From an archaeon (GTDB lineage: Archaea > Nanobdellota > Nanobdellia > Pacearchaeales > GW2011-AR1), in contig JAUXAD010000003.1 in the NCBI GenBank assembly GCA_030620045.1, positions 1-47,741 on the forward strand: 47,741 nt of DNA, read 5' to 3'. Numbering within the stretch: the stretch's first letter is position 1; every line of letters begins with the position of its first letter. Positions 19,088 to 28,133 of the stretch are shown one piece after another. The position numbers were made by a program, and so were the translations under genes. The notes beneath the pieces are model-generated. The model saw only the letters and a program-made list of their open reading frames with translations. It ran no database searches and was not told where the DNA came from.

Positions 19088-19872
19088 GAGAATTCAAAAC
19101 CAAATCCAGGACCTGTTACGCATCCTCTTACAGCAAACCTAAATTCTTCACCACTTTCCCTATGTTCAATATTATAGATTATTGAAGAATCCATTGTCCG
19201 GTATTTATTTATATTTAATTCAGGATAATGAAGCATATCATAATTATTAAAATCACATATTGTTGCTTCTTTGTTTATAATTTCTTGAACAACAAGAGCT
19301 AAATCATAAAACCTGCTTGGAATAATAATTTTAAAATCCTCTTGCGTTGAAGTTTCATCCGCCTTTGTTAATATGAGTTCTGCATCAATTTCTATCACCA
19401 CCTTTTTTTCCATTAACTCAACTTCAAAATCTCTATAATTTACATCTACCCCATATCCTCGGTTGATTAAACTTGATGTTAATTTATCAAAACAATCCAC
19501 AACATCATCAGAAATATAATTTTTTATTTCATCTTCTAAATGCCGAATTAACATTGGTTCTTGATTTACACAAAAAAGATCATCATTTTGATTGTAGCAT
19601 AAATAAGAAATATCAACAGGAAGATTTTCATCTTCTAATTTAAATTTTTTATGAAGTGGATTTTCTATATATCCTCCTTGTATAGAAATTTTTTCAATAC
19701 CCTCCTTAACTTTATCTTCTATACAAGATTCTAAAAAAATATTAGGATTTTCTTCTGGCTTCTCTCCAATTCCTGGAATCACTCCGCTCCTAATAAGAAA
19801 AAATAATGAAATTATGCCAACCAGTATTATCCCAACAATTATAAAAATAGTTACTTGCCCCCTCTTTTTCAT
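19084..19872 (-). CDS. Pilin-like 'RGQVTIFIIV' surface protein, 262 aa
   Basis: MKKRGQVTIFIIVGIILVGIISLFFLI; paralogue of 14479..15252; 4-nt overlap with 15287..19087. Confidence 0.78.
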   Translation of the reverse strand: MKKRGQVTIFIIVGIILVGIISLFFLIRSGVIPGIGEKPEENPNIFLESCIEDKVKEGIEKISIQGGYIENPLHKKFKLEDENLPVDISYLCYNQNDDLFCVNQEPMLIRHLEDEIKNYISDDVVDCFDKLTSSLINRGYGVDVNYRDFEVELMEKKVVIEIDAELILTKADETSTQEDFKIIIPSRFYDLALVVQEIINKEATICDFNNYDMLHYPELNINKYRTMDSSIIYNIEHRESGEEFRFAVRGCVTGPGFGFEFS

Positions 19873-19970
19873 AATAGTTTTAGTATTTACCTACTTATAA
19901 ATTTTATTAGAAATCCTAATCCTCAACTCAGACTAGCGATTCCTATTAATTTGTTTAGTTTGCTAAATCG

Positions 19971-20696
19971 CTAATCCTCGGTTTCTACTCTTGGCGCAAG
20001 AATAAAACTAAGTTCCATCTGTTCTGTTTTAAATTCCATTTTTAAGGGATGGTCATTTGCAAATTGTAAAGTTGTTTTTTCGCAAAGTTTTGCACCTTTC
20101 ATAAATTTTTGCAAATATTCTAAACTATATTTTGACTTGCAATTCTCAGCTTGTATATTTGCTTCATCTCCAGAGAACTCAGACCTCGCAGAATTCAAAC
20201 CCTTTGCCTCAATTATAAATTTCCCTTCTTCAATTACAAATGAGCAGGAATCAGCAACAACCACACAGTCTTCGATTGAAGCAATTAAATCAATTGAATT
20301 TAATTCCACTCTTGAACTAAACTCCAAACTCGGCATTTCTTTATCTTCCCCTTCTATTTCAATAAGGCTTAAAGTGAAATTTCTTTTAATTCTATCTTGA
20401 ATTTGAATTCCTAATAAATTCCCTTTTTTTTCTAAAATTAAAAAACTTCCAGAGCCGCATCTTTTAAGAATTTGTTTTAAATTATCCAGATTAATTCCCA
20501 AAATTTCATCATCTGTTTCAAACTGGGAAAACGAACTTTTCGGCAGCTTAAATCCAACCATCGCGACATTTGCAGGGTCCATCGCCGTAATACTCATTCC
20601 AAATTCATTTACTTTAATTTTTACTTCTGTAACTAGTTCAGAAAGAAGTTCAATTGTCTTTGACAGCAAAGTAGGATTCTCTAATTTTAATAACAT
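19971..20696 (-). CDS. pcn: DNA polymerase sliding clamp (PCNA)
   Basis: ITAMDPANVAMVGFKL, LGINLDNLKQILKR and C-terminal LSFILAPRVE are PCNA hallmarks. Confidence 0.96.
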   Translation of the reverse strand: MLLKLENPTLLSKTIELLSELVTEVKIKVNEFGMSITAMDPANVAMVGFKLPKSSFSQFETDDEILGINLDNLKQILKRCGSGSFLILEKKGNLLGIQIQDRIKRNFTLSLIEIEGEDKEMPSLEFSSRVELNSIDLIASIEDCVVVADSCSFVIEEGKFIIEAKGLNSARSEFSGDEANIQAENCKSKYSLEYLQKFMKGAKLCEKTTLQFANDHPLKMEFKTEQMELSFILAPRVETED

Positions 20697-20720
20697 ATTT
20701 ATAAAAATATAATTTATTTT

Positions 20721-20740
20721 TTAAGTATTATTATACTTAA
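20721..20740. promoter_or_regulatory. Perfect inverted repeat in the divergent PCNA/primase promoter region
   Basis: TTAAGTAT-TATT-ATACTTAA, 8-bp arms. Confidence 0.4.
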
Positions 20741-20768
20741 GATAAGGTATTTATTTAAACTTTCTTTA

Positions 20769-22076
20769 ATGTTTTCTTTTATGGAAGCCCAGAGTATCCG
20801 AGAACAAAGAATTAGAAAAATAACTCAACTATATTATTCAAGACAGGATATTCAAAGAGCTATTTTTGATTTTTCTAAAAATAGAGAAGTTATACCCAGA
20901 TATTTTGAGGGTTTTGGAAAAAGGCCAGATACATTAGAATATCCTGGAGACATTTTAGCAGTGGTAAAAAAAGGAGCAACATCTCTCCACTGCTCTGAAG
21001 AACTTTGGGAAGACCCTCTTAAACTTCAAACAGGAATGGATGAAAATCAATTAAATAACTTAAGAATTGGCTGGGATTTGCTCATCGATATAGATAGCAA
21101 ATATATAGATTATAGTAAAATTTCTGCTAAGATTATAGTAGATTTATTCAAATTTCATGGAATTAAAAATATTGGGATTAAGTTTAGTGGAAGTAAAGGA
21201 TTTCACATAATAATCCCTTGGAAAGCTTTTCCTAAAGAGATAAATGAAGTTCAGACAAAAAACATGTTTCCAGAATGGCCGAGGATTATAACAAAATATA
21301 TTATGGAAAAAACAAAAGAAAAATTAATTGAAGAAATTAGTAATTTGACAAGACCAAATAAATATATAAAAGATTTTCAAGCTTCAGAACAAGTTATGCC
21401 AGATATTATCTTGGTTTCTCCACGACATTTATTTAGAATGCCTTATTCTTTGCATGAAAAAACAGCTTTAGCAAGTGTTGTTTTAAATCCAGAAGAAATT
21501 GAAGGGTTCCAATTAAAAGATGCAGACCCTTTCAAAATAAAGGTTAAAAATTTCATGCCAGGTGTTGAAGAAGGAGAAGCCTCTGAACTTTTAATGCAGG
21601 CATTGGATTGGCATAAGGATAATAATCAGGAAGAAGAAAAAGAATCTAAAAAATTTGATTATAAACCAATAAAACTTAGTAATCTATCTGAAAAAAATTT
21701 TCCTCCTTGCACCCTTAGAATACTAAAAGGACTTACAGATGGAAAAAAAAGAGCCTTATTTATCTTGATAAATCTATTTCGTTCTGTCGGAATGGATAAG
21801 GATGAATTAGAAAAAAGAATTGATGATTGGAATAAAAAAAATAAGCCTCCTTTAAAACAAGGTTACATAAAATCACAACTTTCTTGGAGCTATAGAAAAA
21901 AACCAATAATGCCTCCAAATTGCAAAGAGTTTTATCAAGGGATTGGGGTTTGTCTTCCAGATAATCTCTGCAACTTAATAAAAAATCCTGTGAACTATAT
22001 TGTCAGGAAAAACTTCCAATCAAATCAATTAGGTAATGCATATAAAAAGAGAGATACTTTTAAAAATAACATTTAA
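20769..22076 (+). CDS. priS: DNA primase: PriS catalytic domain fused to PriL-type Fe-S C-terminal domain (start may be the Met at 20781)
   Basis: LLIDIDSKY catalytic motif, SGSKGFHIIIPW, PRHLFRMPYSLHEKT; then FPPC...NCKEFYQGIGVC...LC...NPVNYI with four Cys. Confidence 0.88.
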   Translation: MFSFMEAQSIREQRIRKITQLYYSRQDIQRAIFDFSKNREVIPRYFEGFGKRPDTLEYPGDILAVVKKGATSLHCSEELWEDPLKLQTGMDENQLNNLRIGWDLLIDIDSKYIDYSKISAKIIVDLFKFHGIKNIGIKFSGSKGFHIIIPWKAFPKEINEVQTKNMFPEWPRIITKYIMEKTKEKLIEEISNLTRPNKYIKDFQASEQVMPDIILVSPRHLFRMPYSLHEKTALASVVLNPEEIEGFQLKDADPFKIKVKNFMPGVEEGEASELLMQALDWHKDNNQEEEKESKKFDYKPIKLSNLSEKNFPPCTLRILKGLTDGKKRALFILINLFRSVGMDKDELEKRIDDWNKKNKPPLKQGYIKSQLSWSYRKKPIMPPNCKEFYQGIGVCLPDNLCNLIKNPVNYIVRKNFQSNQLGNAYKKRDTFKNNI

Positions 22077-22087
22077 TTATATATCCT

Positions 22088-23848
22088 ATGAAAAAGAGAG
22101 TTTTATTTGGAGTTTTAATTATACTTCTAATCTTAAATCTATCTTTTATAATTGCACAAGAAAATGAGACAGTAGAAGACAAAGCATATGAATGTCTTGA
22201 AGATAAAGTGGGAGATTGTTCCTCTCTTACTTCCTTCGAGGATAAGATTTTTTCTTTATTAGCAATAGGAGAATGCAAGGATGAAGTTAGTTCTGATTTA
22301 GAAAATAAATATGATTCTAATATTAAATTAACAGCTCAGGCGATTTTAGCTTTAGATAAAGTAGGGGTTGACACTACTACTGCCGAAACATGGCTCTTGT
22401 CTCAAAATACAACACCAGAAAGTATGGATTGGCTTTTACAAATTGAAAGCACTGAAGAAACAACATGCACAATAGATTATGGAGGTTGGTCATTTCCTAA
22501 TATAATTATTAGAGAAGACAAAACAATAAGTAATCCTGCAGGAGCCTGTTTGACAAAATATGGGGGGGGCTATTGGTTTAAAATCTCTTCAGATTGTTAT
22601 ACCTATGAATTTGAAATTTTATGTGATAAATCTTTTTCAACAAATCTCTTATACAAAAAAACAACAGGTTCTGGTTCTGATACAATTTATGTTTCAGCAA
22701 ATACTCATACAGCATCAGCAGGAGGAACAACCTCAGAAAAAGTAAATTCTTTTTGTTTTGGAACTCCATGTGATTATGAAGCAAGTTTATGGGCAGCACT
22801 TGTTTTAAATTTTAAAGGATATGGTGTTTCTTCTTATCTTCCTTATTTAATTACTATGGCTGATGAAATCGGAAATATAAAATATCTTCCTGAATCTTTC
22901 TTGCATTCTTTAACAAACAACTTTCGTGGTGATTTATTGTCAAAACAATTACTTGATGGTTCTTGGGAAATGCCTGGAGGTGAAGGCAAGTATTATGACA
23001 CTGCTTTAGCATTACTTCCATTTCAAAATGAAGACATCACAGAAAAAACAAATACCATGAATTGGCTTGAAGAAAAACAAGGAACAGATGGTTGTTGGGA
23101 CAGCGGAAATATTAGAAACACTGCATTTATTTTATACTCTATATGGCCTAAAGGAATTATCAGCGAAGAAGATGATGGCATTGATTGCAAAGATGCAGGA
23201 TACTTTTGCATGCATTCTGTGAGTTGCGATAAAGCTGGCGGCGATGTGTTAAGTGGTTATACTGGTTGTTTTGGCACAAATATTTGTTGTAGTAAAGAAA
23301 AAGTTTTAGAAAGTTGTTCTGAACAAGGAGGAAAAGTTTGTAGCACTGGTGAAAAATGTAGTATCTCAACTGTAGATGCTTCAGATACATCTGAATGTTG
23401 TACTGATGATTGTCAACCAATAAGTGAAACTATCCCAGAAAAATCAGAATGTGAAAAAAACAATGGGACATGTAAAACACAATGCTCTGAAGATGAAAAA
23501 GAATTAGATGAGGACTGCAAAGATTATAGTGATATTTGTTGTATTGAAAAAGAAGGAACTTATTGGTGGATTTTTGTATTGATTGGATTAATTATTTTAG
23601 TTGTAGTAGGAATAATATTTAAAGATAAATTAAGAACTTTTTGGTTTAAGATAAAATCCAAGTTTAGAAAATCTAAACCAGGACCAAGACCTGGATTCCC
23701 CCAACCTCCAGGAATTCCTCCACAAAGAGCAAGACCAAGAAGAGTTTTACCTCCATCACAAAGACGACCAGTAAGAAAACCTGCACAAAGTCAAAAGAGG
23801 GGAGATATGGATGACGTTCTTAAAAAATTGAAAGAGATGGGGAAGTAA
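22088..23848 (+). CDS. Secreted, TM-anchored alpha/alpha-toroid (prenyltransferase/squalene-cyclase-like fold) protein with Cys-rich stalk and Pro/Arg-rich tail
   Basis: Signal peptide; DGSWEMPGGEGKYYDTALALLPF and TDGCWDSGNIRNTAFILYSIWP repeats; Cys module; TM WWIFVLIGLIILVVVGIIF. Confidence 0.7.
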   Translation: MKKRVLFGVLIILLILNLSFIIAQENETVEDKAYECLEDKVGDCSSLTSFEDKIFSLLAIGECKDEVSSDLENKYDSNIKLTAQAILALDKVGVDTTTAETWLLSQNTTPESMDWLLQIESTEETTCTIDYGGWSFPNIIIREDKTISNPAGACLTKYGGGYWFKISSDCYTYEFEILCDKSFSTNLLYKKTTGSGSDTIYVSANTHTASAGGTTSEKVNSFCFGTPCDYEASLWAALVLNFKGYGVSSYLPYLITMADEIGNIKYLPESFLHSLTNNFRGDLLSKQLLDGSWEMPGGEGKYYDTALALLPFQNEDITEKTNTMNWLEEKQGTDGCWDSGNIRNTAFILYSIWPKGIISEEDDGIDCKDAGYFCMHSVSCDKAGGDVLSGYTGCFGTNICCSKEKVLESCSEQGGKVCSTGEKCSISTVDASDTSECCTDDCQPISETIPEKSECEKNNGTCKTQCSEDEKELDEDCKDYSDICCIEKEGTYWWIFVLIGLIILVVVGIIFKDKLRTFWFKIKSKFRKSKPGPRPGFPQPPGIPPQRARPRRVLPPSQRRPVRKPAQSQKRGDMDDVLKKLKEMGK

Positions 23849-23892
23849 TTAATTATAGATATTTTTAAATACCCATTTTATTCTTTTGAAGA

Positions 23893-24153
23893 ATGAAAAA
23901 TATCGAAGATAATTTCGAAGAAAAACCTAAAAAGAAATTGCCGATTAGTACAAAATTCTTTTTTTCTATAACAGAAGGATTCTTCAGTATGATACCTTTT
24001 AAGGAAAAATTAGGGTTATCTGATGCATATGATTTTATAAAAAAAATTAATTATAGTTATAACAGTAGTGTTGGGAGATTAGCTGGACAACTTGTTATGA
24101 CTTCAGTATATGCTGGATTATACATTAATCTCATCAAGCTTCTAAGGTCTTAA
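23893..24153 (+). CDS. Small hypothetical protein
   Basis: 86 aa; spaced within a plus-strand gene run; no family recognised. Confidence 0.55.
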   Translation: MKNIEDNFEEKPKKKLPISTKFFFSITEGFFSMIPFKEKLGLSDAYDFIKKINYSYNSSVGRLAGQLVMTSVYAGLYINLIKLLRS

Positions 24154-24192
24154 TAAAATAAACTTTATTAACCATACATTTCTCTTATTTAG

Positions 24193-25749
24193 ATGAAAAA
24201 GAGTGTAATATTTATTTCAATTTTATTTTTATTTGTAATGCCAGTAATATCAGCAGTTGAATTTGATATGAAAACAAACTTCAGTCAGGGAGAAACACTT
24301 ATGGCAAAAGTTTCTGGATATTTCCTCGAGCCAATCCTTAAAGAAAATCTATTTTTTTACAGAGGACATGTAAGAATGCCTATGGAATATGATGTTACAA
24401 AAATAAACGAGGAGTTTTATATTTATGCCTTACTTCCAGAAAAAAACCCAAACAATTATTCAATTGCTATAAAAAATATTAGATACATGAAAGGAAGCAA
24501 AATTAGTGAAGAAGAACTCACAAAAAATTTTTCAATAAATGAAAATACAGCAGATTTTTCTATAAATCCTGGATTTGTTAGTACTAAAACTAATTATTTT
24601 ATAGAAGTACAGAATCTACAAGAAAATAAAATTACAATACAGACAAATAATGAAAGCGTAAATCTTAAATCAGGAGAAATAAAAAAAATAAATTTTGAAA
24701 TAGGAGATATAGAGCAACCAACATTAAAATTAGTTGAACTAAGCACAGCAAATTTAAAATATGAGATTCCTGTTTATATTTTTATTGAAGAGATATCAGA
24801 AAAAAAAGGGAGAGGATTTAAACTTGAACCTTCAGAATTAAATATTTCTACGTCTACAAACTATAACATCACGAGGATGATTTATCTTTATAATGCTGGG
24901 AAGGAAACATTAAGAAATATTTCATTATCTGTTTCTGATTCATTAAAATCCCACATTACACTTTCAATAGAGCAAGTCGAAGAATTAGAGGAGAATAGTA
25001 GCATTAAGATTGAACTTTACATTTTTTCTGATGAAGAGGAAAAAGTTCAAGGCAATATAAAAGCAAAAACAGAGGATGAAACTCTTCTAAGTTATTCAAC
25101 AATATTTTTGAATTTTTTAAAAGATTATACCCCAATAGATGAAGAAGATGAAATTCTTATAACAAAAACTTGTTCTGAACTGAATGGAGCAATCTGTAAT
25201 TCAAGTGAGGAATGTAGCATTTCAACTGTAGAAACTTTAGACGAATTAAAATGCTGTTTAGGTACTTGCAAAAAAATTGAAGAAAGTCAAGCAGGAAGAA
25301 TAATTGGTTGGGGGATAGTTATAGTAGTTGCTGGTTTTTTAATTTGGTTTTTTATGAAAAAATATAAAGGAGCAAAAAAGCCGATTGATTTATTAAAAAT
25401 AGCTAAAGGAAAAAAATCAACCTCCTCTCATCCTCCTGAAATAGATAAAGATAAAAAAATTAAAGCCCAGACAAGAAGGGTTGTTGAAAAACCAATTAGA
25501 CAAGCCGTTAATAAACCAGTTGTGAGAATTGTTGAAAGACCAGTTGTTAGAGAAGTAATAAAAAAAGTTTTTGTTGAAAAACCAAAAGAGCCAATTACAG
25601 GATATATTGGATCGTCAAATGCAAAAAAATATCATAAATCATCTTGTAGATTTTCTAAATTAATCGAGAATAAATATAAAATTTCAAACAATGATATTGA
25701 ATATTTTCAAAAACAAGGATATAAACCATGCAAGGTTTGTTTAAAATAA
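24193..25749 (+). CDS. Secreted/TM protein with Cys module, Pro-Val repeats and Ada-like CxxC C-terminal domain
   Basis: Signal peptide; TM IIGWGIVIVVAGFLIWFFM; C-terminus GYIGSSNAKKYHKSSCRFSKL...GYKPCKVC resembles Ada-type Zn-binding domains. Confidence 0.72.
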   Translation: MKKSVIFISILFLFVMPVISAVEFDMKTNFSQGETLMAKVSGYFLEPILKENLFFYRGHVRMPMEYDVTKINEEFYIYALLPEKNPNNYSIAIKNIRYMKGSKISEEELTKNFSINENTADFSINPGFVSTKTNYFIEVQNLQENKITIQTNNESVNLKSGEIKKINFEIGDIEQPTLKLVELSTANLKYEIPVYIFIEEISEKKGRGFKLEPSELNISTSTNYNITRMIYLYNAGKETLRNISLSVSDSLKSHITLSIEQVEELEENSSIKIELYIFSDEEEKVQGNIKAKTEDETLLSYSTIFLNFLKDYTPIDEEDEILITKTCSELNGAICNSSEECSISTVETLDELKCCLGTCKKIEESQAGRIIGWGIVIVVAGFLIWFFMKKYKGAKKPIDLLKIAKGKKSTSSHPPEIDKDKKIKAQTRRVVEKPIRQAVNKPVVRIVERPVVREVIKKVFVEKPKEPITGYIGSSNAKKYHKSSCRFSKLIENKYKISNNDIEYFQKQGYKPCKVCLK

Positions 25750-26085
25750 TTATATTGTAAGGTCAATATGCTCTCCGGAATCAGTATATTCTTCTGTTTT
25801 TCCTTCGTTATTATATTCCCTAAAACTCTGTAAAAATCTTCTTTCACCTTTTAAATCTTTTATAATTCCTTCTTGATGATTTTCATTATCCTGTTTTATA
25901 CCATCTTCCTCTTCTCTATAAACCTGTGGAACTATTCCCTCTTTATCTTTTAACATTTCTTGAAATTTTGAATCTCTTACTATTGGTCTTTTCTCTCCAG
26001 CATCTTCCATTCGTTTAATAGAATCTTGTGCTAACCCTACATATACCATATTAGTAACTGCAGTACTATTATCTATCCCTATCAT
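25750..26085 (-). CDS. Hypothetical protein
   Basis: 111 aa, 4-nt overlap with upstream gene. Confidence 0.55.
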   Translation of the reverse strand: MIGIDNSTAVTNMVYVGLAQDSIKRMEDAGEKRPIVRDSKFQEMLKDKEGIVPQVYREEEDGIKQDNENHQEGIIKDLKGERRFLQSFREYNNEGKTEEYTDSGEHIDLTI

Positions 26086-26534
26086 TTTTCTCCCCCTTTC
26101 TCTCCCACCAATCCCTTCAGCTTCTTTTCCAAAATATCCTTTTCAATCTTAACAACTCTTGCTATTTCATCATATCCATGAAGTCTTCTTATGAGCTCAT
26201 TAAGAATCTCATTCCATCCATTATTCTCCAGAGTAATTAATTCAGGAGAAATAATTTCAACATGCGCAGGCATATATTTGAACATTAACATTGCAAGATA
26301 TAAAACTTCCTCAACCTCAACTTCAACCTCTGCAAAACTCGTATAAAATTCTTTTTGGTCTTTCATAAAAACAGGTTCATTTACCTTTTTTTCCTTAACA
26401 CTAACTCCTTTTTCCCCATCAATCTTTTTTATTATGTCATTTAAGGTTTCAACTAAATGTTCTGGGGGTCTTCCAATAACCTCAAATATTAACACGGCCT
26501 TAATCTCTTTGGTTTCTTCTATTTTATTTTTCAT
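26082..26534 (-). CDS. Conserved-looking archaeal hypothetical protein
   Basis: 150 aa, soluble, overlapped operon structure. Confidence 0.65.
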   Translation of the reverse strand: MKNKIEETKEIKAVLIFEVIGRPPEHLVETLNDIIKKIDGEKGVSVKEKKVNEPVFMKDQKEFYTSFAEVEVEVEEVLYLAMLMFKYMPAHVEIISPELITLENNGWNEILNELIRRLHGYDEIARVVKIEKDILEKKLKGLVGEKGGEK

Positions 26535-27090
26535 TATTCATATCCTCAAATTCAGTTTTATAATTTTTTCGTTTCTTCAGCATAAACAAAAACCCAAGCA
26601 AAACGCAAAAAACTACAAAGCCATATAAGGCATAATTATTTTTACTTAAATTTTCGTTGTTATCCTCGCTTTTTATATTTTTTGTATTTAATTTTATAGT
26701 GTTCAATTCTACATCTTTTTTCTTATCAATTTCCTCGTTATAAACCAACTCTGATTCAGGTTGTCCTTCACTTTTTATTTCTTCTTTATTTTCAACTTCT
26801 TCTACATCTTCATTAATCTCCTCTGTTTCTTTATTTACACATGCTACTCCTTGCGCTTTTATTCCTTCAAGAATTTTCTCAGCAATCCCATAAACATTTA
26901 CCAAGTCATCAACAGAACTAAAAGGCCGAGTATCAATTATTGCCTGCCCTCTTACGAGTCCAATCCCAGTTAACTCATCCAATTCTTCAAGCGATGCCGT
27001 ATTTATGTCAATCTGCCAATCATCACAAACAGCGGAAATAATAGATACACTTATTAAAAATATTAAAATAAAAACTAGTGATTTTCTCAT
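26524..27090 (-). CDS. Secreted ComEA-like helix-hairpin-helix protein with C-terminal TM
   Basis: Signal peptide; IDINTASLEELDELTGIGLVRGQAIIDTRPFSSVDDLVNVYGI; TM YALYGFVVFCVLLGFLFML. Confidence 0.82.
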   Translation of the reverse strand: MRKSLVFILIFLISVSIISAVCDDWQIDINTASLEELDELTGIGLVRGQAIIDTRPFSSVDDLVNVYGIAEKILEGIKAQGVACVNKETEEINEDVEEVENKEEIKSEGQPESELVYNEEIDKKKDVELNTIKLNTKNIKSEDNNENLSKNNYALYGFVVFCVLLGFLFMLKKRKNYKTEFEDMNNEK

Positions 27091-27114
27091 ACAAAATTAA
27101 AGAAAGAGATTAAT

Positions 27115-27672
27115 TTAAGTTTTGTTGTGCTTCTTCCCATACTTTTCTGCAAAATCATCATACTCAATTTCTATTTTTCTCCCTTTTCTAACAGCTTTAG
27201 CAATCCAGATTTGCGAAAAAGTTTTATTCCCCAAATACCAAGCACATTTTTCTTTTTCTTCTTTTGAAAGAATCCCATTAATTTTAACCTCAACTCCAAT
27301 AACGCTATACAGTCCACTATGAACATGTTTGATTGAAATAAAATCAGGAAATCCTGTTCCGACAACTAACATTTTTTTGAAAGGATTGTATTTCCGTTTT
27401 GCAGCAACTATTTTTCCTTCCTCTAAATCAATATTATTATTCCATTTATCCACAACTCTTCCCTTACTCTCCAAATCTTCACGAACCTTTAACTCAAACC
27501 TTGCTCCCCGAGCCCGAGACGTCCGTCCTTTTTTAACTTCAGATTTTTTCTTAGATATTGAAATTTTACCTCCATCATCTCCCCATGAAGTTTCATACTC
27601 TTCACTCCCTGCCTTCCTAACCATCTCCATAATTTCTTCTTTATGTTCTTTATTAATTTTGATTTTTGGCAT
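27115..27672 (-). CDS. PD-(D/E)XK nuclease-like protein
   Basis: RGARFELKVREDLESKG ... GTGFPDFISI ... VIGVEVKING; ExK motif. Confidence 0.65.
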   Translation of the reverse strand: MPKIKINKEHKEEIMEMVRKAGSEEYETSWGDDGGKISISKKKSEVKKGRTSRARGARFELKVREDLESKGRVVDKWNNNIDLEEGKIVAAKRKYNPFKKMLVVGTGFPDFISIKHVHSGLYSVIGVEVKINGILSKEEKEKCAWYLGNKTFSQIWIAKAVRKGRKIEIEYDDFAEKYGKKHNKT

Positions 27673-28081
27673 CTTTTCTAATTATCTCTTTTTTCACTTT
27701 ATTAAAAAATTCCTTATCTTCCCCATAGGTTAATTTATCTTCAGCTTTATTAATTGAAATCCATTCACATTTGCTTACCTCTGCTTTAGGGATAACTTTT
27801 TGCTTATTAATATTAAACAAATAATAATGAATGCCCCTTATAATTGGTTTTCCCTTATCATGTGAAGACCTTATATATGTCTGTAATTTTTTTATCAATT
27901 TTAAATTTTTCAATCCTGTTTCTTCTTCTATCTCTCTAATTGCTGTTTTAAAATAGTTTTCTCCTTTTTCAACCGTGCCTTTTGGGAATTGCCAACTTTT
28001 AGTATCAGTAAAAACTACAACAACTTCATTTTTTTCATTGACAATAATTCCTCCTGCTGATTCTTTATCCACCCTTTCCAT
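27653..28081 (-). CDS. NUDIX hydrolase
   Basis: Nudix box GTVEKGENYFKTAIREIEEETGL. Confidence 0.92.
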   Translation of the reverse strand: MERVDKESAGGIIVNEKNEVVVVFTDTKSWQFPKGTVEKGENYFKTAIREIEEETGLKNLKLIKKLQTYIRSSHDKGKPIIRGIHYYLFNINKQKVIPKAEVSKCEWISINKAEDKLTYGEDKEFFNKVKKEIIRKDAKNQN

Positions 28082-28133
28082 AGAAAAATTAACTATCAGA
28101 ACTATTTAAATTTTACAAATCCTAATTTAAAAC

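Noticed and set aside
25590-25640. 'EPITGYIG' as a sorting-signal TG motif
   Set aside because: It lies at the start of the Ada-like domain on the cytoplasmic side and is not followed by a TM helix.
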